NCBI RefSeq assembly: GCF_009650435.1
Contig: NZ_VVIP01000035.1
Span: 124,001-188,000 of the forward strand
From: Foetidibacter luteolus
Lineage (GTDB): Bacteria; Bacteroidota; Bacteroidia; Chitinophagales; Chitinophagaceae
Length of the DNA: 64,000 nt
Direction of reading: 5' to 3'
Positions 9,595 to 16,978 of this stretch are shown here, in pieces; position 1 is the first letter of the stretch; every line of letters begins with the position of its first letter. Under the pieces are notes generated by a model that made no database searches, was not told the origin of the DNA, and saw only the letters and a program-made list of their open reading frames with translations. The position numbers were made by a program, and so were the translations under genes.

Positions 9595-9651
9595 TTAGAC
9601 AGACTTTAGTTAATTGTTAGACAGACTTTAGTTGATTTTTAGATAGACTTT
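9595..9651 (+). repeat. Three direct repeats of TTAGAYAGACTTT, 22-bp spacing
   Basis: The 13-mer occurs at 9595, 9617 and 9639, exactly 22 bp apart (about two helical turns), between the convergent AlbA_2 gene and the lipoprotein gene. Regular phasing would fit a protein-binding array, but the position downstream of both genes argues against a promoter role. Confidence 0.6.
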
Positions 9652-9659
9652 TACCTAAA

Positions 9660-10133
9660 TTATTCATTTTCAACGGCTTTCAACCTTACATACTTCTCAA
9701 TATTTATCCTGTCCACACCGGCGCTTTCAATCTTCTCTACGCCGCTTTGCACAAGGGTGTCGCCTTTTATGGAAATGGTAAAATGAAAATCATTCCCCTC
9801 CCACTGCCTGTCGCTGCAATATTCCAAATGCTCGGTATAAGTACTGTCCTTTAACTCATATTTACCGCCCCCTGCAGAAAAAGTGGCACCGGAATCTTTA
9901 CCCTTAGCCAGGTCGTGCAGCATGAATGCGAAGTGCGTATCATTGATAATCTTGATAAACGACAGCTTTTGAGTGTAATCAGTAACGGTGGTGTCGCCTT
10001 TTTCAATCAGTGTTCCAGACAGCAGCTTCCAAGTTCCTTCCAAGGGTGCTCTTTCGGGCATTGCATGTTCAGTGGTATGTTGGCCGCAGGACGCAAAAAA
10101 CATCAAGGCCAGAAGAAAAGTGGCTAATTTCAT
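9660..10133 (-). CDS. Lipoprotein, lipocalin-like
   Basis: A 157-residue lipoprotein: signal 'MKLATFLLALMFFASC' with the lipidated Cys about residue 16, then 'LEGTWKLLSGTLIEKGDT', the opening strand typical of Bacteroidota lipocalin-like/DUF4488-type proteins, followed by alternating beta strands ('THFAFMLHDL', 'YTEHLEYCSD', 'INIEKYVRL'). Function is unknown, probably an outer-membrane-anchored binding protein. ATG 10133 is chosen over one nine codons upstream because it opens the signal peptide. Convergent with the AlbA_2 gene. Confidence 0.75.
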   Translation of the reverse strand: MKLATFLLALMFFASCGQHTTEHAMPERAPLEGTWKLLSGTLIEKGDTTVTDYTQKLSFIKIINDTHFAFMLHDLAKGKDSGATFSAGGGKYELKDSTYTEHLEYCSDRQWEGNDFHFTISIKGDTLVQSGVEKIESAGVDRINIEKYVRLKAVENE

Positions 10134-10388
10134 ATAGCAGGTTTTAATGCATGCAAACATCCTGTAAAATTTGGTTGCCTGTTATTTTATTTTCACCTTT
10201 CTTATTGTTTCGCCTGTTTATTTAAATGCCGGCCAACATACATATCGCAAAACACGTATTCCAAAAGTGCATACCTGCAAACGGTAAATGACGCAAAAGG
10301 TTGCATGCTTGTCGCATTCACACAGCATTTTACCCGGCTTTACAATGGAAGTTTGTACTACAAACAAGAAAATTTAAACTTAATCAAA

Positions 10389-10814
10389 ATGGAAACACAG
10401 CAAACAACAGTTATTACGGTAGAAAATACAGTTAATGCCCCGGTAGAGAAAGTTTGGGAGTTCTGGACAAAACCGGAACACATTACTAAGTGGAACAACG
10501 CCTCGGATGACTGGCATACCCCACGGGCTGAAAATGATCTGCGTGCCGGTGGTTCTTTCAGCGCAAGGATGGAAGCAAAGGATGGCAGCTTTGGTTTTGA
10601 TTTTGGTGGCGTTTACGATGAAGTAAGAACAAATGAATATATCGAATACACCCTGGGCGACGGCCGCAAAGTGCAGATAACATTTACAGACCTGGGCGGC
10701 AGTACAAAAGTTACCGAGAGCTTCGATGCAGAAGGCACCCATTCCGTAGAAATGCAGCGTGGCGGCTGGCAGGCCATACTGGATAATTTTAAGAAGTACA
10801 CAGAGGCGAACTAA
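10389..10814 (+). CDS. SRPBCC / AHSA1 (Aha1 C-terminal-like) domain protein
   Basis: A 141-residue single START-like domain. Motifs 'VNAPVEKVWEFWTKPEHITKW' and 'AGGSFSARMEAKDG', with a C-terminal helix 'MQRGGWQAILDNFKKY', are characteristic of the AHSA1/YdhG-type subgroup, whose hydrophobic cavity probably binds a small ligand. No enzymatic function can be assigned. ATG 10389 is chosen because the conserved domain begins there. Followed within 20 bp by a strong terminator. Confidence 0.88.
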   Translation: METQQTTVITVENTVNAPVEKVWEFWTKPEHITKWNNASDDWHTPRAENDLRAGGSFSARMEAKDGSFGFDFGGVYDEVRTNEYIEYTLGDGRKVQITFTDLGGSTKVTESFDAEGTHSVEMQRGGWQAILDNFKKYTEAN

Positions 10815-10823
10815 TCTGGTTAT

Positions 10824-10866
10824 AAAAAAAGAGGCTGTCCCATGTCTTGGGACAGCCTCTTTTTAT
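10824..10866. terminator. Bidirectional intrinsic terminator
   Basis: A 12-bp perfect stem GAGGCTGTCCCA/TGGGACAGCCTC (10831-10842 and 10848-10859), flanked by an A-run on the left and a T-run on the right. It serves both the AHSA1-like gene from the left and the small gene at 10940-11095 from the right. Confidence 0.9.
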
Positions 10867-10939
10867 TTCTGATAATGTATGCCTAATTAAGCAAAGCAAC
10901 CCTTTAATTCATTCTCTACCTTGTCAATATTCGAACCAG

Positions 10940-11095
10940 CTATTTAGGCACTCCTACTCTGGCTATCAAAGCTTTTGCAGATTTTGCCTTCTTTACAAAG
11001 AAGGGATGCTGTTCATAGTTTGGAACATTCTCATCAATTACAGCATCTGTTTTCTTCAAGGCTTTGGCCTTAATTTTATTCTTGATTACGTTCAT
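10940..11095 (-). CDS. 51-aa basic small protein downstream of DUF6934 gene
   Basis: A short frame (51 codons) with a sensible protein composition: a Lys-rich N-terminus ('MNVIKNKIKAKALKK') and then 'ENVPNYEQHPFFVKKAKSAK' and 'LIARVGVPK'. It lies 79 bp downstream of the DUF6934 gene on the same strand and ends about 80 bp before a strong terminator, so the pair forms a closed transcription unit. No known domain is recognised. The ending of the DUF6934 protein and this protein both carry positive charge. Real coding is inferred from composition, position and the terminator, not from homology. Confidence 0.6.
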   Translation of the reverse strand: MNVIKNKIKAKALKKTDAVIDENVPNYEQHPFFVKKAKSAKALIARVGVPK

Positions 11096-11174
11096 AAAGT
11101 GAAATTAAAAAATTCTATTCGAATCGAATGAAAATTTGCAAACTGCTGACAAACGGGAATTCTTTTTCAACTTT

Positions 11175-11627
11175 CTATTTCATATCCAGCTTTCGCCTGG
11201 CGAGAAACGCCTCATAATTTGTATTCTTCTTAAAACTTTCCCAACAATCATTCTTTAACCCAAAGACTTGAATAACACGGGAAATTTCCTGAAAATATTT
11301 GCTTATTCCAATTTGGTAACGCCTTACTCTTGCGGGTGTAGAACCCTCAACAACAACTATCGCATTAGGATAAACCTTTAAAAAATCATGAATAATGCTG
11401 GCGACAGTAGCCAGTACTTTTTCAGTATCGTCGTTATTGGTCACTATGGTGTCATTAATGCAATTATGTTCTCCATCAAAATCACCAAATCCAAAATTGT
11501 AAATATTTTTACTCAATTCAGAAAAACGTGCGATTTTTTTCACAATCCCCTTTGGGCCAATACTGTCAAATTCAAAGTCTAAAAACGATTGATTAGTAAT
11601 GTATGGGTACTTATTAAGGTTTAACAT
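11175..11627 (-). CDS. DUF6934 family protein
   Basis: A 150-residue protein matching the Bacteroidota DUF6934 family in memory: 'YPYITNQSFLDFEFDSIGPKG' at the N-terminus, 'FGFGDFDGEHNCINDTIVTNNDDTEKVLATVASIIHDF' in the middle (positions about 47-85), 'VVVEGSTPARVRRYQIGI' and a C-terminal 'NTNYEAFLARRK'. No signal peptide or membrane segment; cytoplasmic. Function is unknown. Such genes are common, multi-copy and patchily distributed, which suggests an accessory role. The first gene of a two-gene unit with the 51-aa protein. Confidence 0.75.
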   Translation of the reverse strand: MLNLNKYPYITNQSFLDFEFDSIGPKGIVKKIARFSELSKNIYNFGFGDFDGEHNCINDTIVTNNDDTEKVLATVASIIHDFLKVYPNAIVVVEGSTPARVRRYQIGISKYFQEISRVIQVFGLKNDCWESFKKNTNYEAFLARRKLDMK

Positions 11628-11686
11628 GGATTTTGTAAATCTATGAACTATACAGAATTTCCTTTCATTTTTATATTCAGCCAGCC

Positions 11687-13522
11687 TTACATCTCAAATT
11701 CCCATACCGTCCTGTAGTTACCGTGCTGCTCTACATATGTAAGAAATGAGTGGTAGAAACTGTCAGCGCCAACGGTTGCGCTGTCACCAATTACAATCAA
11801 TTGCTCTTTAGCCCTGGTGATAGCAACATTCATACGGCGGTAATCTTTCAGAAAACCTATATCACCATCCTCATTGCTGCGCACCAGGGATACGATAATG
11901 TTTTCTTTTTCCTGCCCCTGGAAACTGTCAATGGTACTGATACGTATTTCGGCCGGCAGCAATTCTTTTGCCGCTGCCGCCTGCCCTGCATACGGCGAGA
12001 TAAAAGCTGTTTCCAATAAATTAAAAGGCTCTGTTTGCAGCAGCAACTGCACAATGCGTAGCTCACCTTCATTTTGCAGGCTCGTGCCATCACTGCCATG
12101 TGCTTCATTATATCCGGACCCTGCCGTATCCACAAACGTAATATGCGTTCCCTTATTTACCAGGCTGGCTGCGGTTTGCAAAAGGCCGTTGTAAAAGTAA
12201 TTGCTGCTAAAACCAGCAATGGCCGGCTTCATACGGTATTGCGTATTCAACAAATGCACGTTGGCGCAATGTGCTATTGCCACTTCTAAAACAGAGCGGT
12301 TAAAGCCAAGCCGTGCCGCTTCAAAACTTAATACGGTAGGTGGCAGTTGCCAATGGTCGCCGGCAAGCACAATCTTTTGCGCCAGTGGAAAAATACACCA
12401 GGCCAAAGGCTCTATACATTGCCCGGCTTCATCCATCACCAGGGTTTTAAAATTCATTTTCCCAATACCGGCATCGTACAGGCCAATGGGGGTTCCCGCA
12501 ATTACTTCCGCTTCGGCAAAAAGTTTCTCTTCGTGGTAAGCCTGCAATTGTTTTATCTCGTTACGAATACTTTTTACTTCTTTCAGCAGCAGGTTGCGCT
12601 GCTCACGCTCGTCTTTGCCAAAATTGCGCTTGTATTTCAACGCCATACGGCGGAATTCCTCAGCTCTTATTTTTAGCTGCTTTATCTCTTTCTGTGCTTT
12701 GCTGTTGTTCAGCCTGCCTTCCGGTGTGTGGGCAAAAATGGTTTCATCCACCTTACTGCTGTTGCCCACACGCAGCAACTTAATACCCTGCTTAATTAAT
12801 CCCCTTGCAATGTTATCAACGGCCGTATTGCTGGGGGCAGCTATAAGCAACTTCTCCCCGGCATTAACCAGTAGTACAACCGCCTCAACAAGAGTGGTTG
12901 TTTTACCCGTACCCGGCGGACCATGTACAATGGTTAACTGCTCGTTTGCCATTATAGCCAGTACTGCCTTTTGCTGGCTTTCATTTAAATTCCTGTTGCT
13001 GAAAGTAATGGAACCCTGCGTTTGCAAATGAGCCTTGTTACCATGCAAATTATCACCCTCATTATGCAGGCTTTCAAAAAGTTGAAAAAGCGGCTTGTTT
13101 TTCTCCAGCTCATTCAACGCTTTTTTCATAATGCCGGTAGTGCGTGTATCCGGGGAAAGTTTAATGCCAACGCCATTTTCCTCTATCCAGTCAGGAAAAT
13201 CAGGAGCGAATAACCTGAATTCACCGGCCCGGCCATCCATGCTCATCAATACGCCCTTTACGGGTTCTTCGCCCTGCATAAAACACTCAATGGCGGAGCC
13301 ATCTTTAAACAGGCTTGCTTCCGGCGGAAAACCCAGTTTAAAGCTTATTTCAGGATAATCCGCATAGCCAAAACCCTTACGGGTTACTATAATGGGGTGC
13401 AAGGCCAGCCCCTCTGCTTTAAGTTGTTTAAGGGTATGCTGCTGGTCTAAGCTGTAACGCTGTACCTGCTCTTTTTCTTCAAGGTTAATGCATTGCAAAA
13501 GTGTTTGAATATGTGGATGCAT
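11687..13522 (-). CDS. SF1 helicase, UPF1/IGHMBP2-like
   Basis: A 611-residue AAA-fold helicase. Motif I 'GPPGTGKTTT' (about residue 200), Ia 'APSNTAVDNIARGL', II 'DEAGQC' (about 364), III 'LAGDHWQLPPTV', IV/V 'ISTIDSFQGQEKENIIVSLVRSN' and VI 'RRMNVAITRAKEQLIVIGD' are all intact. This matches the Upf1-like branch found across Bacteroidota, expected to unwind DNA or RNA 5'-3'; the cellular role is not established. The ATG at 13522 is preferred to 13552, since the first ten codons are unlike the family. It may be cotranscribed with the DUF92 gene upstream (41-bp gap). Confidence 0.92.
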   Translation of the reverse strand: MHPHIQTLLQCINLEEKEQVQRYSLDQQHTLKQLKAEGLALHPIIVTRKGFGYADYPEISFKLGFPPEASLFKDGSAIECFMQGEEPVKGVLMSMDGRAGEFRLFAPDFPDWIEENGVGIKLSPDTRTTGIMKKALNELEKNKPLFQLFESLHNEGDNLHGNKAHLQTQGSITFSNRNLNESQQKAVLAIMANEQLTIVHGPPGTGKTTTLVEAVVLLVNAGEKLLIAAPSNTAVDNIARGLIKQGIKLLRVGNSSKVDETIFAHTPEGRLNNSKAQKEIKQLKIRAEEFRRMALKYKRNFGKDEREQRNLLLKEVKSIRNEIKQLQAYHEEKLFAEAEVIAGTPIGLYDAGIGKMNFKTLVMDEAGQCIEPLAWCIFPLAQKIVLAGDHWQLPPTVLSFEAARLGFNRSVLEVAIAHCANVHLLNTQYRMKPAIAGFSSNYFYNGLLQTAASLVNKGTHITFVDTAGSGYNEAHGSDGTSLQNEGELRIVQLLLQTEPFNLLETAFISPYAGQAAAAKELLPAEIRISTIDSFQGQEKENIIVSLVRSNEDGDIGFLKDYRRMNVAITRAKEQLIVIGDSATVGADSFYHSFLTYVEQHGNYRTVWEFEM

Positions 13523-13563
13523 GGTGGTAAGATAGTTATTAGTAACAAACACGCAAGGCCAGG

Positions 13564-14274
13564 TTAAAGGTTATCCAGCGCCCATGCCAGCAAACCCGCA
13601 ACGGCGGTATTTAAAAAGTTAACGGCATCATTGCCCAGGCAGCGCCTGCGCTCCAATGTTGCGCCCAATAAAGAATCAAAGAGGTTGCCAACGGTACCTG
13701 CAAATACAATAATGAATAGTTTTCCACTAATGCCATAACCGGCCGCGTACACCAATGCTATAATTATGCTGCCCGCTATACCCAGCAGGGTACCCTCTGC
13801 GCTGATAACGCCATCCAGCCCGCGGTTATCTTTTTGCCAGGTAATTATGTTGTAAAACTTTTTGCCATACACATTGCCCAGTTCAGATGATAAGGTATCG
13901 GCCGTGGCAGATGCAAACGCCGCGGCTATAACCAGTGCAGCAGTGGCGCTGTATTGTGGTTGCAACCATGCCACAGCCCCGGCAAGGGCTGCAAAACCGG
14001 CATTGGCCATAACCTGCGATGCTTTTCTTTTTCCTTTGTTGTTTTCTGCCAATCCGAGCGCCTGCTTCCGCTTTAGCTTCCACGACGTGGCAAGCGTACC
14101 CAGCAGGAAAAATGTTGTCATTACCGCAAAACCGGTAGCCCCGGCGCCTTTAAAAATAACCCAGCCCAGTAAGGCGCCGGTTAACCCGGCAGGTAATGTT
14201 AGCCTGCCCGTAAGCACACTAAACAATAAGCCCGCAATGATGATGAATAAGATAACCCACCCGGTTAAAGTCAT
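13564..14274 (-). CDS. DUF92 family integral membrane protein
   Basis: A 236-residue protein with about six membrane segments and the DUF92 signatures 'FFLLGTLATSWKLKRKQ', 'AAAFASATADTLSSELG', 'GLDGVISAEGTLLGIAGS' and 'GNLFDSLLGATLERR'. Plant and cyanobacterial members (VTE6) are phytyl-phosphate kinases; bacterial function is unknown, perhaps polyprenyl-phosphate metabolism. Length is at the short end of the family. It lies upstream of the helicase gene on the same strand. Confidence 0.85.
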   Translation of the reverse strand: MTLTGWVILFIIIAGLLFSVLTGRLTLPAGLTGALLGWVIFKGAGATGFAVMTTFFLLGTLATSWKLKRKQALGLAENNKGKRKASQVMANAGFAALAGAVAWLQPQYSATAALVIAAAFASATADTLSSELGNVYGKKFYNIITWQKDNRGLDGVISAEGTLLGIAGSIIIALVYAAGYGISGKLFIIVFAGTVGNLFDSLLGATLERRRCLGNDAVNFLNTAVAGLLAWALDNL

Positions 14275-14389
14275 GCAGCAAAAGTAACCCTAAGCACCTG
14301 AATTCGTTAATGCAGTAAAAGTTGAAGAAAGTAGCCCAGGAGTAAGCAGTAAAGAACATAATGGCATTATCATACCCGCATCCCACATA

Positions 14390-14638
14390 AAAAGTACTTC
14401 GTTATTTACATCGTACATCCCATATTAAACATCTAACATAAGCAGGCACTTCGTACTTCAAGCTTCGTACTTGCTTTTTGCGGGTGTCCCTCGTACCTCG
14501 GGCCGGGCAGAACTACGTTCGCAAACTTCGTCAAAGCAACATTTAGTTGCTTTTCCTCGGTTGTGCTATTACTCCGGCACAGAGCCCACGCTGCGATGGC
14601 CTCACCGGGGTAACCGCTTCAATCCCTCACCCGAAAGC
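14390..14638 (+). repeat. R1 block followed by R2 copy B (long form)
   Basis: R1 motifs at 14390-14476 lead directly into an R2 element (14478-14638). This R2 copy begins 'CGGGTGTCCCTCGTACC' and carries the extra ~55-bp segment with the AAGCAAC-ATTTA-GTTGCTT hairpin seen also in the copies at 34603 and 53763; it ends 'CTTCAATCCCTCACCCGAA'. Confidence 0.8.
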
Positions 14639-14639
14639 C

Positions 14640-15016
14640 GGTTACCGGTTACCAGTTGCAGGTTACCAGTCTGTTGATGGGTAAATGGCAGATGAAATTT
14701 TGGGTTGATGAAATGCAGGAGGATATACAATGTAGGATTAGGGCAAAGTTTTCTATGTTCCGGAGGAAAATTTTGTGCCCATCTCCGCAGAAAAGCACAA
14801 AACGTTCCCCTGAACCGCAGGAGGAATATCCTGCAATGTTCTAACCATAAAGTGTTCCGCAGGAACATAGGTTGTTCAAAGCATTTATTCCAGCTAATTC
14901 TATATTCAATAATATTGTTGAAAGGCACATTGAAGTTGCGAATATGTGAGACTGCGGGCCCGCAAGCCAACACAGCCGCTAACATTGAACGTTGAACAAA
15001 AGAACATTGAACAACC
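14640..15016 (+). repeat. R3 and R4 blocks in a gene-free stretch
   Basis: 14640-14680 is R3 ('GGTTACCAGTTGCAGGTTAC' and 'CAGTCTGTTGA'), also at 34762, 34900 and 43125. 14978-15016 is R4 ('AACATTGAACGTTGAAC', 'AAAAGAACATTGAAC'). The middle (14700-14960) has several GTTCCG-AGGAAC style inverted repeats around 'GTTCCGGAGGAA' and 'GTTCCGCAGGAAC' but no supported gene. Confidence 0.55.
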
Positions 15017-15118
15017 AAACCTACCCTGCGGGAAAAGCTGCGTAGCGAATCCAACCGTACAAGTGAGTGACACAACGAAGCCTCATAGCAGCACCACTGT
15101 TTGTACCATAAAAATGCG
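15017..15118 (-). repeat. R5 repeat (reverse orientation)
   Basis: Runs 'CTGCGGGAAAAGCTGCG', 'CCGTACAAGTGAGTGAC', 'AACGAAGCCTCATAG' to a 'GTACCATAAAAATGCG' end. It is the reverse of the elements at 7000 and 19014, and lies immediately upstream of the terminator of the subtilase gene. Confidence 0.75.
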
Positions 15119-15136
15119 CAGCATTTTTGCAAAGCA

Positions 15137-15171
15137 AAAACGCCCTGCTGCCAAGAGGCGCAGGGCGTTTT
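15137..15171 (-). terminator. Intrinsic terminator of the subtilase gene
   Basis: A 12-bp stem AAAACGCCCTGC/GCAGGGCGTTTT with an 11-base loop, 18 bp after the stop of the minus-strand subtilase gene, with U-rich sequence on both strands. Confidence 0.85.
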
Positions 15172-15189
15172 TACAATGATAAACCAGGC

Positions 15190-16674
15190 TTAATAGGTAA
15201 CTGCCTTGCCGGCATTAACCTGTCCGTAGCCAAAGAATGGGTCTTTGCCGCGGGCCCCAAGGTCTTTGGCAGATAAACCCAATATTAAATCTACAACCAC
15301 GGGCGAAACCCGGCCTCCGTATTTTCCACTTATTAAGGCTGCAACGGCACTTGCATGGGGCGCCGCCATACTGGTACCGGAAGACCATGTGTAATAATAG
15401 AATCCGCCTTCGTAATAACCTGTACTTAAAATATAACCGAAGTACTCGGCAAAGCCAAGGTAACCGTATACATCTACTATGGTAGCGTCGAATGGTTCGT
15501 TGGGGTTGTAGTTACCGCCGGGGGCGCCAAAGGCCACCACTGTTTTACCATAGTTGGTAAATGCAGACGGGCGGAACAATGTAGTATCCTGGTTATAAGC
15601 CCAGCCCCATGGCCCGTTGGATGCGATGGCCAGTACGCCAACCGCTTGTGCAGGATAGTAGTTAAACTCTTTTAGTTTATCAAGGTCAACACCATCGTTA
15701 CCTGCCGCGGCAATTAATACAGAGCCACGCAGTTTAGCATAAAGTGTTGCCCTGTTAATGGCTTTAATAAGGTCTTTAATGTCTTTGGTAAACTCTATCA
15801 CATAGTCGTCAGACGGATCGTTGGGCGTACCATTGTCATCAATAAATGTTTTCACGGGCAGGTAACCGCCAAGGCTCATATTAATTACGTTGGCGCCGCG
15901 GTTAGCCCCATACAAAATACCATTGATGATGGACGCGTAAGAACCAAAACCATTATCGCCCAATACTTTTACCAGCAGCAGTTTTGCCTCGGGGGCCACG
16001 CCTACTACACCAAAGCCATCCGCCGCCGCGGCAATGGTGCCGGCTACATGGGTACCGTGGCTAAAGCCTTCTCCCGCAAACTGGGCAGCCTCGCCATCAA
16101 CAAAGCTTTTAGCGCCAATTACAGCGGGCGCAATTTCGGGGTCGTTTAAAAAGAAACCGCCATCCAATACAGCCACAAGCGCTTTTTTACCCTTGTATCC
16201 CTTGTTCCATGCGGGTTGTACATTGACTGACTTTAAACCCCACTGCAGCACACTTAATGGATCTGTAATAGCCTTGGCATTAGGCTGTGCGCTGCTGCGC
16301 TCTACCTTGTATTTAGATACCTGCACTTTTTCAGGCAGGCGCATATTGAGGGTTACATTTACCACAACGGATTCAACGCCTTCAATCTTCCTGGCTTTCT
16401 CGGGAAAAGAAGGGTCTGGCGTAACTACATTGATTAGGCTAAGCTCTTCCAGCGATTCTTTTATCTTAAACTTTTTAGCGCCTATAGCCGCAAGCCTACT
16501 GCCTATGGCTTTTAAATCGCTGCCTTCTTTGGCAATTACGATAAAACTGCGGTCTTCTTTTTTAACCAGCACACCGGGTGGCGGTGCATCAAAATTGCTG
16601 ATGTCTTTTTTACAGGAATAAATAAAAGCGGCACAGCAAAAGCCAGCAACTGCGTAGAGTAATCTTTTGGTCAT
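15190..16674 (-). CDS. S8 family serine peptidase, lipoprotein
   Basis: A 494-residue subtilisin-like protease. A lipoprotein signal ends 'AAFIYSC' (Cys about 21), followed by an inhibitor-like prodomain (about 40-130) and the catalytic domain. Asp is in 'VAVLDGGFFLNDPEI', His in 'SHGTHVAGTIAA', the oxyanion Asn in 'IAAAGNDG' and Ser in 'SSGTSMAAPHASAVAAL'. The protein is probably anchored in the outer membrane, facing the periplasm or outside. An insertion with 'DDNGTPNDPSDDYVIEF' may bind calcium. No T9SS sorting domain is present, in contrast to the two large paralogues at 37.9-48.7 kb. Monocistronic with its own terminator. Confidence 0.92.
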   Translation of the reverse strand: MTKRLLYAVAGFCCAAFIYSCKKDISNFDAPPPGVLVKKEDRSFIVIAKEGSDLKAIGSRLAAIGAKKFKIKESLEELSLINVVTPDPSFPEKARKIEGVESVVVNVTLNMRLPEKVQVSKYKVERSSAQPNAKAITDPLSVLQWGLKSVNVQPAWNKGYKGKKALVAVLDGGFFLNDPEIAPAVIGAKSFVDGEAAQFAGEGFSHGTHVAGTIAAAADGFGVVGVAPEAKLLLVKVLGDNGFGSYASIINGILYGANRGANVINMSLGGYLPVKTFIDDNGTPNDPSDDYVIEFTKDIKDLIKAINRATLYAKLRGSVLIAAAGNDGVDLDKLKEFNYYPAQAVGVLAIASNGPWGWAYNQDTTLFRPSAFTNYGKTVVAFGAPGGNYNPNEPFDATIVDVYGYLGFAEYFGYILSTGYYEGGFYYYTWSSGTSMAAPHASAVAALISGKYGGRVSPVVVDLILGLSAKDLGARGKDPFFGYGQVNAGKAVTY

Positions 16675-16923
16675 GATTCCAAGATTTAGTGTTTACAACG
16701 TTAATAAATGCGTAAAGGGAAATATATTATTGGGGTTACTGCGGACACCACACTCCTGCACGAGTGAAGTTGTATTATTTAGTTATATGCTAAAACAGCC
16801 AGCAATCAAGGGCATTGGATAATGTTCTATAAAGATTACAAAAGGAATTGAAAATGTCAAGCATTTGTTAAAGAAATATTTTATTCATTTTACTGTTTGC
16901 ACACACAACAGCCTTAAAACACG

Positions 16924-16954
16924 AAGCCCATAACAACATGTTTGCTATGGGCTT
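16924..16954 (-). terminator. Possible terminator after acs
   Basis: Stem AAGCCCATA/TATGGGCTT with a 13-base loop, 25 bp after the acs stop. The U-tract on the minus strand is weak and delayed. The rest of 16675-16978 shows nothing recognisable. Confidence 0.5.
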
Positions 16955-16978
16955 TGCGATAAATAAAAATTGAAAATA

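Noticed and set aside
10847..11131. Plus-strand 94-codon frame
   Set aside because: It is the antisense shadow of the 51-aa minus-strand gene, begins inside the terminator stem, and its protein is Cys/Ser/Phe-rich without any domain.
16675..16978. Small coding gene between the subtilase and acs
   Set aside because: No frame of reasonable composition; only a weak terminator was found.
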